Under the pieces are notes generated by a model. It had not been told where the DNA came from. It did no database searches and saw nothing but the letters and a program-made list of their open reading frames with translations. Below, piece by piece: positions 31,224 to 44,312 of a DNA stretch of 64,000 bases. This DNA is from Ilyonectria destructans (taxonomy: Eukaryota; Ascomycota; Sordariomycetes; Hypocreales; Nectriaceae): NCBI GenBank assembly GCA_020740775.1, contig JAHEWK010000036.1, positions 124,001-188,000 on the forward strand, given 5' to 3'. The position numbers and the translations under genes are program-made. Within the stretch, counting starts at the first letter, position 1. Each line of letters starts with the position of its first letter.

Positions 31224-31734
31224 GTTGGTAAAGTCCGTCTGATATCGGTGTCCAGCCTCAATGATGTGGGTCCAGCCACAAAAAGGTTGCCCGTTAAGCC
31301 AGAGTGGTTGCTTTGCCCCGGAACTGAAAGCGAAGCGAGAAGTGAAGGGGACTACTACCCCGGGAACCGACAGGGGTTTGTCCGACTACAAATCTGATGC
31401 CAAGCCTTCCCAATTCGTTTTTACTGTAACGTGATCTCAGGTGAATTCGAGCACGTGTTAGACTCGGATAAAATTTGTTCCTGCCACCCTTGCTTTGTTT
31501 TCGCCACTCCCCTCCCGTCACCCCGAGGTTTCCTACCATTGCAAACAAACAAAATTGGCAGGTCTTGCCGCTATCTCCGCCCTTGTAAGCGACGTGATGT
31601 AATCGCTTCTGACTTCCATCTATGTCGCTGGATTCGGTCACCTGGTCAATGTCCACATACACCCATGCTCGCACCCTCAAATATACTTCCTGCCACCATT
31701 GCTCACTCACTGCTGACTTCTACGTCTTGGGGAA
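31224..31734. other. Upstream region of the Helitron gene
   Basis: No supported gene. The Helitron 5' terminus (TC) is probably here but could not be placed. Confidence 0.35.
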
Positions 31735-34700
31735 ATGTTCACTCCTGCCACTGTTTGCACCAGTTGTCTCCGGGACTGGACTGATTCTCGGTATCGTACA
31801 TGCGATAGATGTCGGTCTCGAACACGACCCTACCACTGGATTCGACGGCAACCTGACGTTCCTGAGAACACCATCCCTTCAATTCTTCCACCCAACTTCG
31901 ATCCGTTTCACAATTCTATAAATCTGACGCCTCTAACGGGAGGTCCTTTATCAGGGAATCCTCCGCCGAACTGTGTGAAACTTGCTGTGGGCTTGTTAGA
32001 AGATGAATTCGACCTGCGAGAGGTGGCTTCGCGAGAATTTCCACCAGAAATCTCTTCTTCCCATATTCGGTCTTCCATCAGTCTATACGAAGATAAGATG
32101 TTAGCTGCATCCCAAAGATCAATATGCTGTTCGTGCGGCAAGTTTTTCACAGGATATGTATATCAAATTGACGATCACGATCATTTCATCCAAACCCACC
32201 AAACGAGCTTGGATCGATGTGGCCATCGCGAAGATTCTTGGGATTTCTGTAGTCAATGCTATACAGCCATTAGACGCAGCAGCATTCCCAAATTTTCGGC
32301 GGAAAACTTTGTCAACGTCTCAATGTGCCAGCATTATCCATCGGCATTGGAAGACCTTACGCCCGTCGAGGAATGCCTTATCGCGAAATGCCACCCTGTT
32401 GGTACGATCCTCAAATTGCGACCTGGTGACCATGCCTCTCCAACAAACTACAATGCGTTGCGAGGCCACATGATTGTCATTCCGCAAGACCCTGGACCCC
32501 TCCTTCAGATCCTCCCAAGCCCTGAACTGAGGTTAGACAATCTATTCAAGGTCTTCTGGCTTGGTAAACACCCTCCTACCAATCAGGATCTAAAACCGTT
32601 CTTACGCGTTCGAAAGGACAAAGTTCTGACGGCGTTGCATTATCTTGTCCAGCACAACCATCTTTATCACGATATCACAATCAACCATACGATGACAGAC
32701 GCCTGGCCTTCCGACTTTATCCCGCCTGAAATCGCTGATAGCATCATTCATCTTGAGGATCCGGATCATCACGAACGCGAAGGATATACTGTTAGCCTTC
32801 AAACTGGGAACTATGAAAATGACTTCCAGGCGGCTCAAGATGAGGCATTTCTTCCCAATGACAATGATCCGTTCGTGACCGGCTCAGTCTACACGGATGT
32901 CAATGCAGAACGGACGGATTCTAACCTTCGGTTGATTGATGCCTTGTTAGGAGTGGTAACAGGCAACACGCGTTGGGTGGATGAAACAGATCAAGCTGCA
33001 GATAGTTCGGATGAGCCCGAGCACGAGCATAGACAAAGAGATTTGCCAACAATCTCTTATGCTATTCACAGCCAGGCTACACTGATGAGTAGCTGGGAAG
33101 ATCCCCATTATTTCACTGGCGCTTTCCCGACATTGTTTCCCAACGGCCTCGGTGGCCATCAAGATCAGAGGCCAATACCAGTGTCACTTAATACTTTTGC
33201 ACAGTGGGCATTAAGCCACCATAGCAGAAGGTTAGAGTCTCCGAAACTATGATGTTATACTAACCTTCGCAGGTTTGCTCGCCATAAGACATTCATGTAC
33301 CTTCTCTACGACGTGATACAGCTGCGCCGATCATCTCTCGGAAACGCTATGCTTGTTAAACGCCAAAACTGGAGATCTGTTAGGGATGATATCGCCTCTT
33401 TGACTGTCGATCAGTTGCAGACTGCCGCAACAGCAGTGTCCAATGGACAACCCATTAAGGACCCCGCAGTCCGCAGACTTCAGCAAGGCCTTACAACAAT
33501 TGGCATGCGAGTACCTGAATCATTCTCCCAAAAGCTGATGATGCGGACTGAAATCAAAGGACTTATTGTACGGGGTGCCGAACCGGCAATTTGGGCGACG
33601 ATCAATCCTTCCGATTTACGGAACCCTCTCGTTCTAATCTTGGCAGGAATCGAAATTCCTGCCGATGCCGTCCCTGCAGCGACCGCGGCTATTCGTCATA
33701 GAGCAGCAACGTCAAACCCAGTGGCAGTTGCCCAATTCTTCAATCACGTTTGTAAAGCCATCTTTGATGGTCTCATCCAGTCTGGCACAGGACGTATTGG
33801 AATCCTTGGGCAAGTGGCAAATCACTACGGCGTTGTTGAGACAAACGGTCGTGGCATGCTACATCTTCATGTCTTGATATGGCTTACGGGCAATCTTGCC
33901 TTCAGCACTCTGCGGGAACGGCTGGTACAAGATGGGGCCTTTGCTCAACGGGTGATACGGTATCTTGAATCTATCATTGTTCACAGCATAAACTCGGAGA
34001 ATGATAGCATTCCGGAATCAGGGCCCGCAAATACGCCACCTTCTTCTAAGGATCCGGGTTCTGATAACGAATTCCGTCAAAGGCTCACGGCTGATAGCAA
34101 TGCAGTTGCTGGCAGAAGTCAAATCCATTCCTCGAACCACACCGCTACCTGCTTCAAGTATCGTCAAAGGGGGCGAGGGAAGGATGCTTGCAGATTTGGT
34201 ATGCCACGGGACCTTCGGCCGCATTCTGAAGTGGATGAGCTAGGTGTGGTCCATCTCGCTCGAAACTATGGTTGGGTCAATCCATGGAATCCAGCAATCG
34301 CCAGTTGCATCCGATCAAATCACGATATCTCCTGGATCCCAACCACTACCAAGTGCCTGGCTCTCATCTACTACCTTACAAATTATGCGACGAAGGATGA
34401 CGTTTCCCCACACCAAATGCTAGTAAAGGCTGCATTGCTGAAACAAAGCATGGATAAGGCAAAGGCCAGTCAGACACCAGATGCTGCCGACATGCGATTT
34501 CGGAAAATGGATATGGACCAATTTGCTCTTCGCTGCTTCAACACTCTGTCTCACGACCGCGAGATTAGCGGTGTACAGATCGCCAACTCCTTGCTTCAGC
34601 TACCCACGTATTACACAAGGAATTACAACTTTGTCCAAGTCAATCTCTGGTGGCTAAGGCGATATGTACGCACCGCCATTGAGTCTACCGGATCACTGTT

Positions 34701-37388
34701 CGATGGCTCTCCCGAGTTCACAGGCGAAGAGGAATGCACCTTTCAACCCAAGGATACGGCTCCTGTTAGCCGTTTCGACAACTACAGATGGCGTGGTCCA
34801 GATCTAGCTCATCTTACCTTTTTCGAATACTGCATGTTAGTAGATGTTAAGAGAAGGTCTGACGCAACGACATCCGACGTGGAATTCGATACGATCCACC
34901 CCAAGAGCAACACACACGTGCAGCGCATGGCACGTACCGAGTCTCAGATGAAGACCGTGTCCTTCAACGGCCAATTCTCTCAGTACCAGATCCAGGAGGA
35001 AGGTGTTCGTGGAGGTCATCTAAACACAACTGCTATCAAGAATGACCTCGCCGAAGTGCAATTGGGGTTTTTCCTACCATGGGACCAACTGCCGGCCCTA
35101 TTTCAACAACACGCTTCTGAGTATGACACAAAACGGGATGCCTGTTCGAGAATATGGGACATTGTTGAACCCACGCTTTCGCCTCATAATCGCAACTTCG
35201 CTAGGAACATGGAGCTCCTTCGGAAATCCAGAGAGGATGCAATGGTTGACGCCGCTCTCCGTAACGCAACGGCGATATCTCAGGACGACCTCGACCATAA
35301 CATTGACGATATGGAAATTGCTAATTCCGACTTGGATGCCGAAGAATCTCAGGATTCTCCACAACAGAAATTCACCAATGAGGCTTTGATATTGGCATAC
35401 CATTCCATCGCTACATCTTGGCGCAAGGAACTTCATGCCGCCAGCCAGAGTATTCCATTCTTATCTTCAAAAGCGCACCTTGTTCAATGCCTGCAATCAC
35501 GAAGTCTTGTGCCTCTTGATATTTTTCGACTTCCCACGTTTACTACCTCTGGCATTAGATTCTTCCCCAACCCTACACTAGAAAGCTGGAAGCTACAAAT
35601 CAAAGGCCTTGCTACACGCGATGAGCTTGATAACATCGAACCAGAAGAGCGTATTGCACTCGAGGGCGACGATTTCGGTCCTGATCTTGGTGATGGCACT
35701 TTCCACCCTACTCTGAGTTCACTCCAAGCCATACCAAACTTAATAAACCTTCGCTCTCGAGTCGGCGATAGCCCTTCTGGCACAACTCTTACCACACTAG
35801 TCTGCAAAGTTCTCCCTCTCAATACAAAGCAGAGACTTGTTATAGAAAGAGTGCTTTCTGCCGCGATAGCTTGGAGAGATAATCCATATGATGCATCCAG
35901 GCGGGATCAGATGCTCCTCTACGTTGGAGGAGAAGCGGAACTGGCAAGAGTCGAGTCATCAAAGCCATTGTTGCCGGCATGGACCTTATGATGCGAAAGC
36001 ATGAGGTCATCCTGATGGCGCCTACAGGAGCTGCTGCTGACAATATCAGTGGAAATACCTACCATACCTCTTTGGGTATTTCAATTTCCAAGACCCAAAA
36101 GCCTACAGTAAGCGCTCGCGTCAAAAAGTTGTGGTCCAGGAAGACGATTATAATCATCGACGAAGTTAGTATGTTGGATTTAACTTCGTTAAGCATGATC
36201 AACAATCAGTGCAAGATTGCAAAATCCCTGGATCGCAGCTCGCCTGACCTCTTTGGTGGACTGCCAGTTATCATTTTCTTTGGGGACTTCTTCCAATTCC
36301 CGCCTGTAAAAGGGCCAGCACTGTGGAGAGAACCGAGACATGGGAATAGTGAGGATGTCAATGGCCAGATGGTCTGGCATCTGTTCAAAGAAGTAATTAT
36401 CCTCAACGAGCAGATAAGACAAGCACAGGACCCCATATTCCGAGATTTGGTCCGCCGAGCAAGGGCTTCTGCCTTGACTGAAGAAGATCTGGCTTTGCTG
36501 AACACCAGAGTGATAACTTCTCTTTTCATGCCGGAACTGGAAGGTGCAATTTTCGTTGCGAAATTGAACGCACTTCGACATCATCTCAATCTCGTCAGAA
36601 CGGAACACTTTGCTCGATGTCGATCACAACGAATTTACATCTTCCCAGCCCAGCACAGCAGAACCACTTCTACATCCGCTTTCCCTCTTTATCTCGAAGA
36701 CTTGCTTCAACAAAGGGATCAAGGTACTAAGATCCCTTTTCAAGGTCTTTTCCTCTACACACCGGGGATGCCTGGGGTAATTCTTGCTAACATCTGCACC
36801 CTTCTTGGACATGTCAATGGCACACGTGGTATTCCTTCAGGTATCGTTATTGACCCATCAGGTGTGCCTTCCCACGACCGATTACACGACATGCAGTTAT
36901 ACTAACAATGGACAGCGGACTTTTTCGAGATTGATGACCTGTTCATCTTATGTACTAAACCGCCAGCCTGTGTTCTATTCCGCCAAGAGAATCCGAAGCA
37001 CCTTGGTTTTGAACATCTCCAGGCTAACGACTTCCCTGTTTTCCCTATAGAGAGATCAATCACCATCAAGACATATTCCGTACGGAGAAAACAAGTTCCA
37101 ATATGTTCAGCATTTAGCCTGACGGACTATAAAGTACAAGGGACGACTCTCAAGACAGCAGTCCTTGACCTAAAAGATAATCCATCTGCCAAGGGTCAAG
37201 ACATGCATAAGAAGTTTTGTTCTATGCTGGTCCAACTTTCGCGTCCTCAATCTTTAGATGGTCTGTATCTCTTACAGAAACTTGAGATGAAGGACCTCCG
37301 ATTTCGTCCACATGATGCGCTACTCACTGAGATGGAAAGGCTTCATAAACTCGAGGAGGAAACCATACGCACATGGACAAGACAGTAA
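31735..37388 (+). mobile_element. Helitron, coding region (termini not located)
   Basis: Defined by its Rep-helicase gene. Helitrons have no inverted repeats or target duplications; a CTRR 3' end after a hairpin was looked for in 37389-38000 without a convincing hit. Confidence 0.75.
31735..37388 (+). pseudogene. Helitron Rep/helicase with one frame break in Walker A
   Basis: Three exons, 31735-33230, 33273-36861 and 36916-37388, joined by introns of 42 and 54 nt, give about 1,852 aa if a single base is supplied. Order: N-terminal zinc ribbon (CTSCLRDWTDSRYRTCDRC), Helitron_like_N region, HUH endonuclease motif HLHVLIW (33862-33882), tyrosine motif YYLTNYATK (34370-34396), then a Pif1-type helicase: VILMAPTGAAADNI (about 36007), DEVSML (about 36160), GDFFQFPPV (about 36282), and a C-terminal S-x-T-D-Y-K-V-Q-G-T-T-L motif (about 37117). 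The frame breaks near 35938, exactly at the P-loop, where one G seems missing from G-x-G-K-S. Total length becomes divisible by three with that base. Everything else is open, so inactivation is recent, or an assembly error. Confidence 0.85.
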
Positions 37389-38610
37389 GTTTTGACTTTC
37401 TCAATCTACATTCTAGTTATATAATATCGGTACATTAGAAGCCTATAGATAGATTATAGATACAGTACCTGTCAGGCACGGGCAAGGGAGAAGAAACCAG
37501 GCGGGGAAGAAAAGGTGATGTAAGAGGACGGAGTGGTAGCTTTCACCACCCAATCAGGGACTCTTCTGGGCAAGGTAACACGGTAGATCGGTCAACCAAA
37601 GGAGCCACAATGACAGCTCAGGAACTGACATGCTACCTACTACACATAGGCCAATGCCGTACCCTCACATGTGTTGACGCGCGAGGTGCTAGAGAAAGGC
37701 ACCTGGCGGAGCTATGAAGCTAACTGTGATAATCCAGGGTGACCCTCGCGCCTGACGCCCAAGGCCATATCCTTGACACTATGTACCTTAATAGTGGCCT
37801 CTGATTTTAGCGTCCCACACCAGTCAGAGCCCGCTATTCCCGCCTTCCACTTTGTTCCCAGCCTCGTTCATCGTTCAATCATTCCAGAGTTCCGGGGCAT
37901 CTGCCTGCGTCAGCGGGCGTTACCAGTTTAATCATAGCCTTAATGAAGCTGGCCTAACTAGGCTAGTCAGGAGGTCGGTACGCAAAGGGGTCTTCAAACT
38001 CTTTGCACCCCACTGTACGTAGTTAAACCCAAACCCATTAATTTCGGTCCCCGCGGGCGTATAACAGCAATTCCGGTCGGTGGTCCGCGGAGATCGAGAG
38101 GTTGTACATCACTCCTTAGGAATTCCACAGCAGCATTAGTGAATATTTAGTTTTTAGTTGCGTCTAGGTTTACCCCGGGCTAAACAAAATTCCAACTCAA
38201 GCGAGATCCGAACTATACGAGAATGCGAGATATGCTAAGGTGGGGGATAACCGGAACAGCGTATCTTTAAACCCATAACCTGCCATCGCGGCTAGATAGT
38301 AACAGAAGAGGATGCGCAAGTCCTAGAAACATCGCTGACCCTCTCTAACTCGGATGCCCTGTGCCGAGCATCGTGGAGTCAGCCGCAGGATGGTTCGAGA
38401 GTTGACAGGACCGGGGCCCGAGGGAGCCGTCTTACCTAGCCCCGTGCGCGACCAACCAATGACGCCCCGCTTGATCCGGTCCGCGGAGGGCCGAGCTATG
38501 CATTCAGTTCCGGCTACGTTGCTATTTATCAGTATTCTTCGCCAATCTGCAATTCACTTTCCATGCATAGGAACGTCCAGTTTGGAACAACGGCAAGAGA
38601 CACTTCCAAA
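37389..38610. other. Helitron 3' flank and promoter of the ketoreductase gene
   Basis: No supported gene. CCGCGGAGATCG (about 38088) and TCCGGTCCGCGGAGG (about 38473) resemble each other and could be regulator sites; this is only a visual match. Confidence 0.35.
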
Positions 38611-39734
38611 ATGGCAGACCAAGATACATTTATTGGCCGGGTATGTACTCACATTTAACGACTGGGGGAAGTGAGCCAGCTAAATCTATAATAGACGGTA
38701 TGTATCGCAGGCGGATCTCGAGGTCTAGGCAGGATCATGGCGGTAGAGGTTGCGAAACAAGGTAAAAATTCCTGAGTACCGCAAGCCCAGTGGCCGGTTT
38801 AGTCTGATAGTGTCACTGCTAGGGGCTAGCGTCGTCATTCTTGCTCGAAACCTAAAGACCCTCCAGGAGGCCAAGGGAGAAATCATGGCCGCCCGTCTAT
38901 CAGAGGAGCAGGCTGTTCACACCATTTCTGTCGATCTTAGCGATCACGCTGCTGTAAGGAAGACAAGAACATCTATACATGGCTGGCATCCTAAGCTAAT
39001 CAATTATATAGCTGAGAAATGCCATGTCGGAACACAATGCCACGCCAGATATGCTGATTTGCAGTGTCGGTGGCACTACTCCGGCTCAGATAGGTTTCCT
39101 TGCAGACCTGGCACCGGAAGCACTCGCGGCCTGCTTTTCGTCCAATTACCATGCTGCCCTCTTCATCACACAGTGGTGCGTGCAGCGTTGGGTTCAACAG
39201 CCGGATCCAAGTCACACCAGACACTTGGTATACATCGCTTCCGCCGCTGCTTTTGTTTCTCTCCCAGGTTATACCGCTTATACACCGGCGAAGACCGCCA
39301 TTCGAGCATTAGCAGACACGCTCCGCCAGGAGCTGCTTCTATACGGTGACGAGAGCATGTATCGTGTGCACATTGCTTTTCCGGGGGCTTTCGCCACGGA
39401 TTCATTCATCCTAGAGCAGACGACCAAGCCAGAGCTTCTGAAGAATATGGAAGGTTCAAACTACTCGAACAGGGAAGAACTGCTTAAAAACGTACAGAGT
39501 GCCGAAGAAATAGCGACAAAGATCTTCAGAGGTATCAAGAAGGGACGGTACAATATTACAACGGACCTGACGACTGACCTGACTTTGAACAACATGCGGG
39601 GCCCAAGCCCTCGCGATAGCGCTCTTTACGATGTGTTCATGTCATTTGTGGGCTCTCTCGTTTTTCCCCTGGTACGTCGGCGATTCGATAGAATGACCGT
39701 TCAGTACGGCTTGGACAAGTCGCTGCGAAAATAG
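38611..39734 (+). CDS. 3-ketodihydrosphingosine reductase (Tsc10/KsrA-like SDR)
   Basis: Four exons, 38611-38640, 38695-38761, 38823-38953 and 39012-39734, give 316 aa, close to yeast Tsc10 (320). It reduces 3-ketodihydrosphingosine to sphinganine with NADPH at the ER, the second step of sphingolipid synthesis. Cofactor motif TVCIAGGSRGLGR lies at 11-23 (Ala in place of the usual Thr before GG). The catalytic Ser is S153 (YIASAAAF), with Y166 and K170 in YTAYTPAK. Family hallmarks are SVGGTTPAQIGFL after the cofactor domain and LLNNMRGPSPRDS-like sequence near the C-terminus, followed by a hydrophobic segment. A 10-codon first exon is unusual but splices in phase. A second copy beyond a housekeeping Tsc10 is possible but cannot be judged here. 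Confidence 0.88.
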
Positions 39735-40110
39735 CTCTAGGTGGCACGGGGGGGGATGACAAGGCAATCTTGTGAATGTAATTTCATGGGACAGCGGATC
39801 GTTGAAAGCCAGTAACCAGGAACACATTGTTGCACTGCTCATCCTAATCACGATTCACCTCTGCAGATAAGGCAGTTGCAATTGTCTGAAGGTGTCAAAT
39901 TGATTTCCTCAACCTAACGAGTGACTTAGAGCCCTCAGCTTTATTTCTATCTGTTCAGTAATGCCTAGCTTAAGGTTTGCTACAGTCTTAAGATGTCTCT
40001 CTCTGACTGGGGGTTTAGACCTCCAGCCGGCCGGTTGAATCTTAACAGAATAAATAAATGAAATTTATCTAAGTTATCTATTTTAAGTTATAAGCTGCTC
40101 TTTATAGCTA
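39735..40110. other. Intergenic; no gene seen
   Basis: AT-rich sequence between the reductase stop and the left inverted repeat of the truncated Fot1-like element. Confidence 0.5.
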
Positions 40111-41214
40111 ACGTACATGTATAACGAGTGCGACAGACAAACGAACGCCGCACTCAATCAGAACTACAATTTAATCTTTACAATAAAACAACCACAACAC
40201 CCAAAATCAATTAAAACTGATTTATATCCTCTTCATTAGATGCCTCTACATCTATTTTGCATGTACGTGCATTATGGCCAGTCTTGCCGCATGTTCCACA
40301 ACGCCGTTTCTTCATCTCAGTCCGCTTCTTCCGACCACTACTCTGCTGTATTTCCTGCCGTACCTGTTCAGCAATTTCCCTCTGATCTTGTAGCTCTTCT
40401 CCCTCAGCTACTGTCATACTCCCTGAATGTCGCAGTTGTGTTTTTTTTGCTCTGCGCCGCCGGCTAAGGGTTGCATTTGCCTCTCGAAGCTTGTTCACCT
40501 CTGCCTTCAATAATGTCATCTGGTGCATGATTCCTCGCGCCCCCTTCGCAAATTGATCCATAGCAGCTAAAATTGATGTTGGAGAGCTTCCCTGATGATG
40601 ACTGATTCGAGTTTTAATGAAATCAGTTTGTGAAGTGGCTTCAATTGGGTTGTTTGGGGTCTTTGGAACCTAGATGTTAGGCAGTTCAGAATCCCCCTCT
40701 GCAGGCGATGGAGTCCGCAACTTGACATCCAAGCGAGAAAGAACACTTTCTGGGTCATAAGGTACAAGTCCTGCGGCTCGAAACCCCCCCTGAATGTTCT
40801 TTTCTATTATTGCACTCTGGAATGCTGCCTGGAATGCAGGAAAGAAATCGACCTTAGCAATATGCGTTATTCGGATCTTCATCATATCCTCAATTTGTCG
40901 ACCATAGGCTTGTTTAAGCGGCCCAAAACAGCCAACATCAAGTGGCTGGAGGATATGAGATGAATGAGGCGGCATACAGAGAGTAATAACCTTGTTATCC
41001 TTGCAGAATAGTTCGAATGCAGTCGAATGGTGGCTCTCATGCCCATCCAAGACAAGAAGGCGATGAGAGCCGGAAGAATGCGCGTTTGAATGCTTGTCGA
41101 AGTGCTGGATCCATTCTAAGTCTCTTTTATTTGTTGTCCAGCCGTTATCCGAGGTTGCGATGACCCAGTCTTGTGGTAGAGTCCTCTCATCATACCAGGC
41201 CGCGAGGTGATATC
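40111..41214 (-). mobile_element. Fot1-like transposon, 5'-truncated
   Basis: The gene's 3' side keeps an inverted repeat starting ACGTACATG next to TA (40109-40110), related to the ends of 44313-46172. Homology to that element stops near 41214 in the middle of the catalytic domain, so the 5' half and the other end are missing. Confidence 0.75.
40211..41214 (-). pseudogene. Fot1-like transposase, C-terminal half
   Basis: Reads minus from about 41214 (YHLAAWYDERTLPQDW) through the second catalytic Asp (VLDGHESHH), the third (LQPLDVGCFGPLK) and a C-terminal zinc knuckle CGTCGKTGHNARTC. An in-frame TAG at 40672-40670 stands where the related 551-aa protein has Trp. The N-terminal DNA-binding region and first Asp are absent. 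Confidence 0.8.
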
Positions 41215-41731
41215 AGTGAAGTAAATAGTGTGGCCGTAAATAAGACGATATCATATTCAATATCGTATTGCCTGCACGGTATAAAAATACCGTGCAGTGC
41301 AAGCAGCACCGGAAACCGTGTAATACAGTGCATGGTCGTTCAAATATCGTATAAATATGATATTAAATATGGTGCAAGTACTATGTAATACGAGTGATAC
41401 GAGGTCTCTCCCCATACATGAGGCATTATGAAAATCCCAATTTACAGAACTTTTTACTAATGAAGTGTAACCCGGTTGGGCCGTTGATCTGCACTCAGCT
41501 GATGCCGATGCTAATAACGCCACCAAATAAAGGCCTCGCCACAAACTCCTGAGCGTTGAGTATGTAACAAGCTAGCCAGCTCTCCGAGAGCTTTCAGTTC
41601 TTTTCTTCAATGCAATCAATTTGCTGGTTCCAAGCACGCTTTTGGATGAATACGACCTGTGCCCCTTACGTGAAGCGTGTCAGCTCCTGAATTTTCACCT
41701 ACTTCATCAACAAGTCTTATTCTACGAAAGA
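41215..41731. other. Palindrome-rich leader before the hAT gene
   Basis: Contains a perfect hairpin GCACGGTATAAAAATACCGTGC core (about 41275-41296) inside a larger imperfect inverted repeat of ATATCATATT/AATATGATAT words (41249-41375). This may be the hAT left terminus or a small MITE. A CCGGAAACCGT word (about 41313) recurs inverted at about 44260. Confidence 0.5.
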
Positions 41732-44107
41732 ATGACTTCTCAGCGCTCAGGTATTAGCGCTTCCTTCACGGCTACATCATCCCAGACTTCAATAGCCCCT
41801 GATTCGTCGGTTATCAGCGACAACGGAGATACTGACGTCGGAGAGACATCTATTTCGCCGTTGTTAACCTCTCAATTTAAGAAGAAGAAGCGTTCGTCGA
41901 AGATATGGGATCATACGCCCTTCGGAAGGAATCAGATCGTCCGTAATACGGAAGGTCAGATTATATGGCGTTGCAAGTACTGTAAAGGGAAGCCTGCCGA
42001 ATATCTCGAAAATGGAGGCACGACACACATCTACAAGCACCTCAAATCTCACACTACTCTCGATATATTAACGCCTAATGAAGAAAGGGCTGCTAAAACA
42101 AGGAATCACCTTGAGGAAGCCTTCTCACGGATGTCTCAGAACGCGAATCCCCGTAAACGCCGTCGACACGATGACGAAACGACAGATCTTGACGCTGATA
42201 AGTTTGAGCAGCTGTATGTGGAGTGGATTGCAGACTGCGGGATTGCACTTCGTATGGCAACAAGAGAAACCTTTCGAGCGTAAGTTCTCTAACATACTTA
42301 AATTAATAGTTCATATACTAATCTTATGCCCTTTTAGCTTGCTCAAATTCCTCAATCCTGGAGTCCTCTCGATTTTACCTACATCACATCAAACGATTCG
42401 CGAGTGGGTGATGCGAACGTTTGAGACGCAAAAGCGACGTATACGGCAAGTTCTCCAATCAGCTATCTCGAGAATACACTTCACCGTCGATATATGGTCC
42501 TCTCCAAATAAGCTTGGTATCCTTGGTATTGTTGCACACTTCATTAATAGCAACGGCGAGCTGGTTTCATATTGTGTTGCTTTACGAGAGGTACACGGTA
42601 AGCATTCAGGAGAAAATCAGGCCCATATTGTGATGGGTGTCGTCGAGGAATACGGAATTGTCACCCAGATTGGATACTTTGTTTCAGACAATGCAGACTC
42701 GAATGATACGTTGATGAATTCTCTACAGAAATGTACGCCTCTATCAATTTATTGCAAGAACAATACTAATGATTAATAGTGTTGAACGAGAGGCACAATA
42801 TCATATACGACGCGAAACATCACCGCCTTCGTTGTAACGGTCATACCATCAATCTAGCAGCGCATGCGTTTATGTTCCCAAAGACCGCACCCGACGAAGC
42901 CCCTACGAAAAACCAGGTTAAAAAGGACACTACAAGCGAATATATCAAGCCTTCAGACGCTGATATATTGAAGTGGAGGAAGACTGGTCCTCTTGGCAAG
43001 CTCCACAACATCGTTGTCTTTATCCGATGTAGTGCACAACGGATACAGAGGTTTAAAGAGATCAGTGAGAAAAAGGGTCTTCTTCGTGACAACGATACAA
43101 GATGGAACTCAAAGTACTACATGGTTGAGAGAGCCATTGAGCTCGCAGATCAAATTGATTACTACTGCTCAAAGGAGAAGGACCTTAAGCTTGATTCGCG
43201 TATGCTATATATCCAACTGAGAGGACAACACTAATAGTTTCTAGTTTCCGAGCAAGACTGGGCTGAGCTGAAAAAAATCTGCAACTTCCTCAAATCATTC
43301 ACCGATGCCACCAAGGCTGCAGAAGGTCACGCGCATACAATCGATCGAACGCTACCAATAATGGACTTCCTGCTTAGCAAATTTGAGGCTGCACGAATCG
43401 AGTACGCAGATGACGCTTTTATGGCGCCTTGTATTGATGCTGGATGGGCGAAACTCGACGCATATTACACTCTTACAGAGCGGTCATCTGCTTATGTTGC
43501 AGCTATTGTCCTCAGCCCTCATCGAAAGTGGCACTACTTTGACACTGCCTGGGAGGAACATCCTGAGTGGATTGAGAGCAATAAGACTGCCGTAGAAGAT
43601 CTCTGGAAGTCTCGTTACGCACCAGTCGCCAAGTCAGCGGAGTCATCAGCCCAGTCCTTGGTTGAAAAGCCACTAGCGAAGAACTCGTTTCTTGCATGGG
43701 AAGACGAACATGAGGATCCCGAGCTTCCCACCCTATTTGATGAGTATCAGAACTATATATCAGCCCCAAGAATCAAAGTCAAAGATGTACGAAAGTGGTG
43801 GCTTGAGGATACACAACAAACGCTCTATCCAAACCTTTCCAAAATGGCGCTCGATCTTTTGTCAATTCCTGCGATGTCTGCTGAGCCAGAACGTCTCTTC
43901 TCTGATACCAAAATCACCCTCCAAGATCGCAGGAACAGGTTAGGGATTGATATAATTGAGGCAATTGAGTGCATAAAGTCTTGGTCGAAGACTCGCAACT
44001 TGGCTTGGGTTGACGACGTTGAGCTTGTCTTGGACACAGCTATCATTGGAGAGGATGAACAGCAGGGGTCTTCTAACATTATACCTGATATTACGAGCAA
44101 TAGATAG
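41732..44107 (+). CDS. hAT transposase, apparently intact
   Basis: Four exons, 41732-42279, 42338-42732, 42780-43199 and 43245-44107, with introns of 58, 47 and 45 nt, join in frame to 741 aa with no stop. A BED-type finger (W-R-C-K-Y-C, then H-I-Y-K-H-L-K-S-H, residues about 80-110) lies near the N-terminus. The RNase H-like core includes IHFTVDIWSSPNKLGILG and YFVSDNADSNDTLM, then CNGHTINLAAHA. The dimerisation motif LSIPAMSAEPERLFSDTK lies near the C-terminus. It lies between two Fot1-like elements. Its own inverted ends and 8-bp duplication could not be settled. Confidence 0.85.
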
Positions 44108-44312
44108 TATGCAAGCAATTCAAACTCAAAATGCTCGAATCTCTGGAGTTTTCTTTTGACCTCTAGTTCTACTTCATTCTCACACCTAAGCAATAGGAGT
44201 GACGTTAAATTAGCAATTCTGTAGCTCAAGTAAACCCTTAACCTACGCGAGTGAGGTCTAGGAAAACGGTTTCCGGAGCGTTCTCGTTATCTGGCAATAG
44301 TATAATCTTATA

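Noticed and set aside
37389..38000. Helitron 3' end with hairpin and CTRR
   Set aside because: Several short stems and CTAG/CTAA words exist, but none combines correctly, so no boundary is claimed.
41395..44255. GAGGTCT near 41400 and 44250 as target duplication of the intact hAT
   Set aside because: The adjacent bases do not form inverted ends beginning CA/TA; the similarity may be chance.
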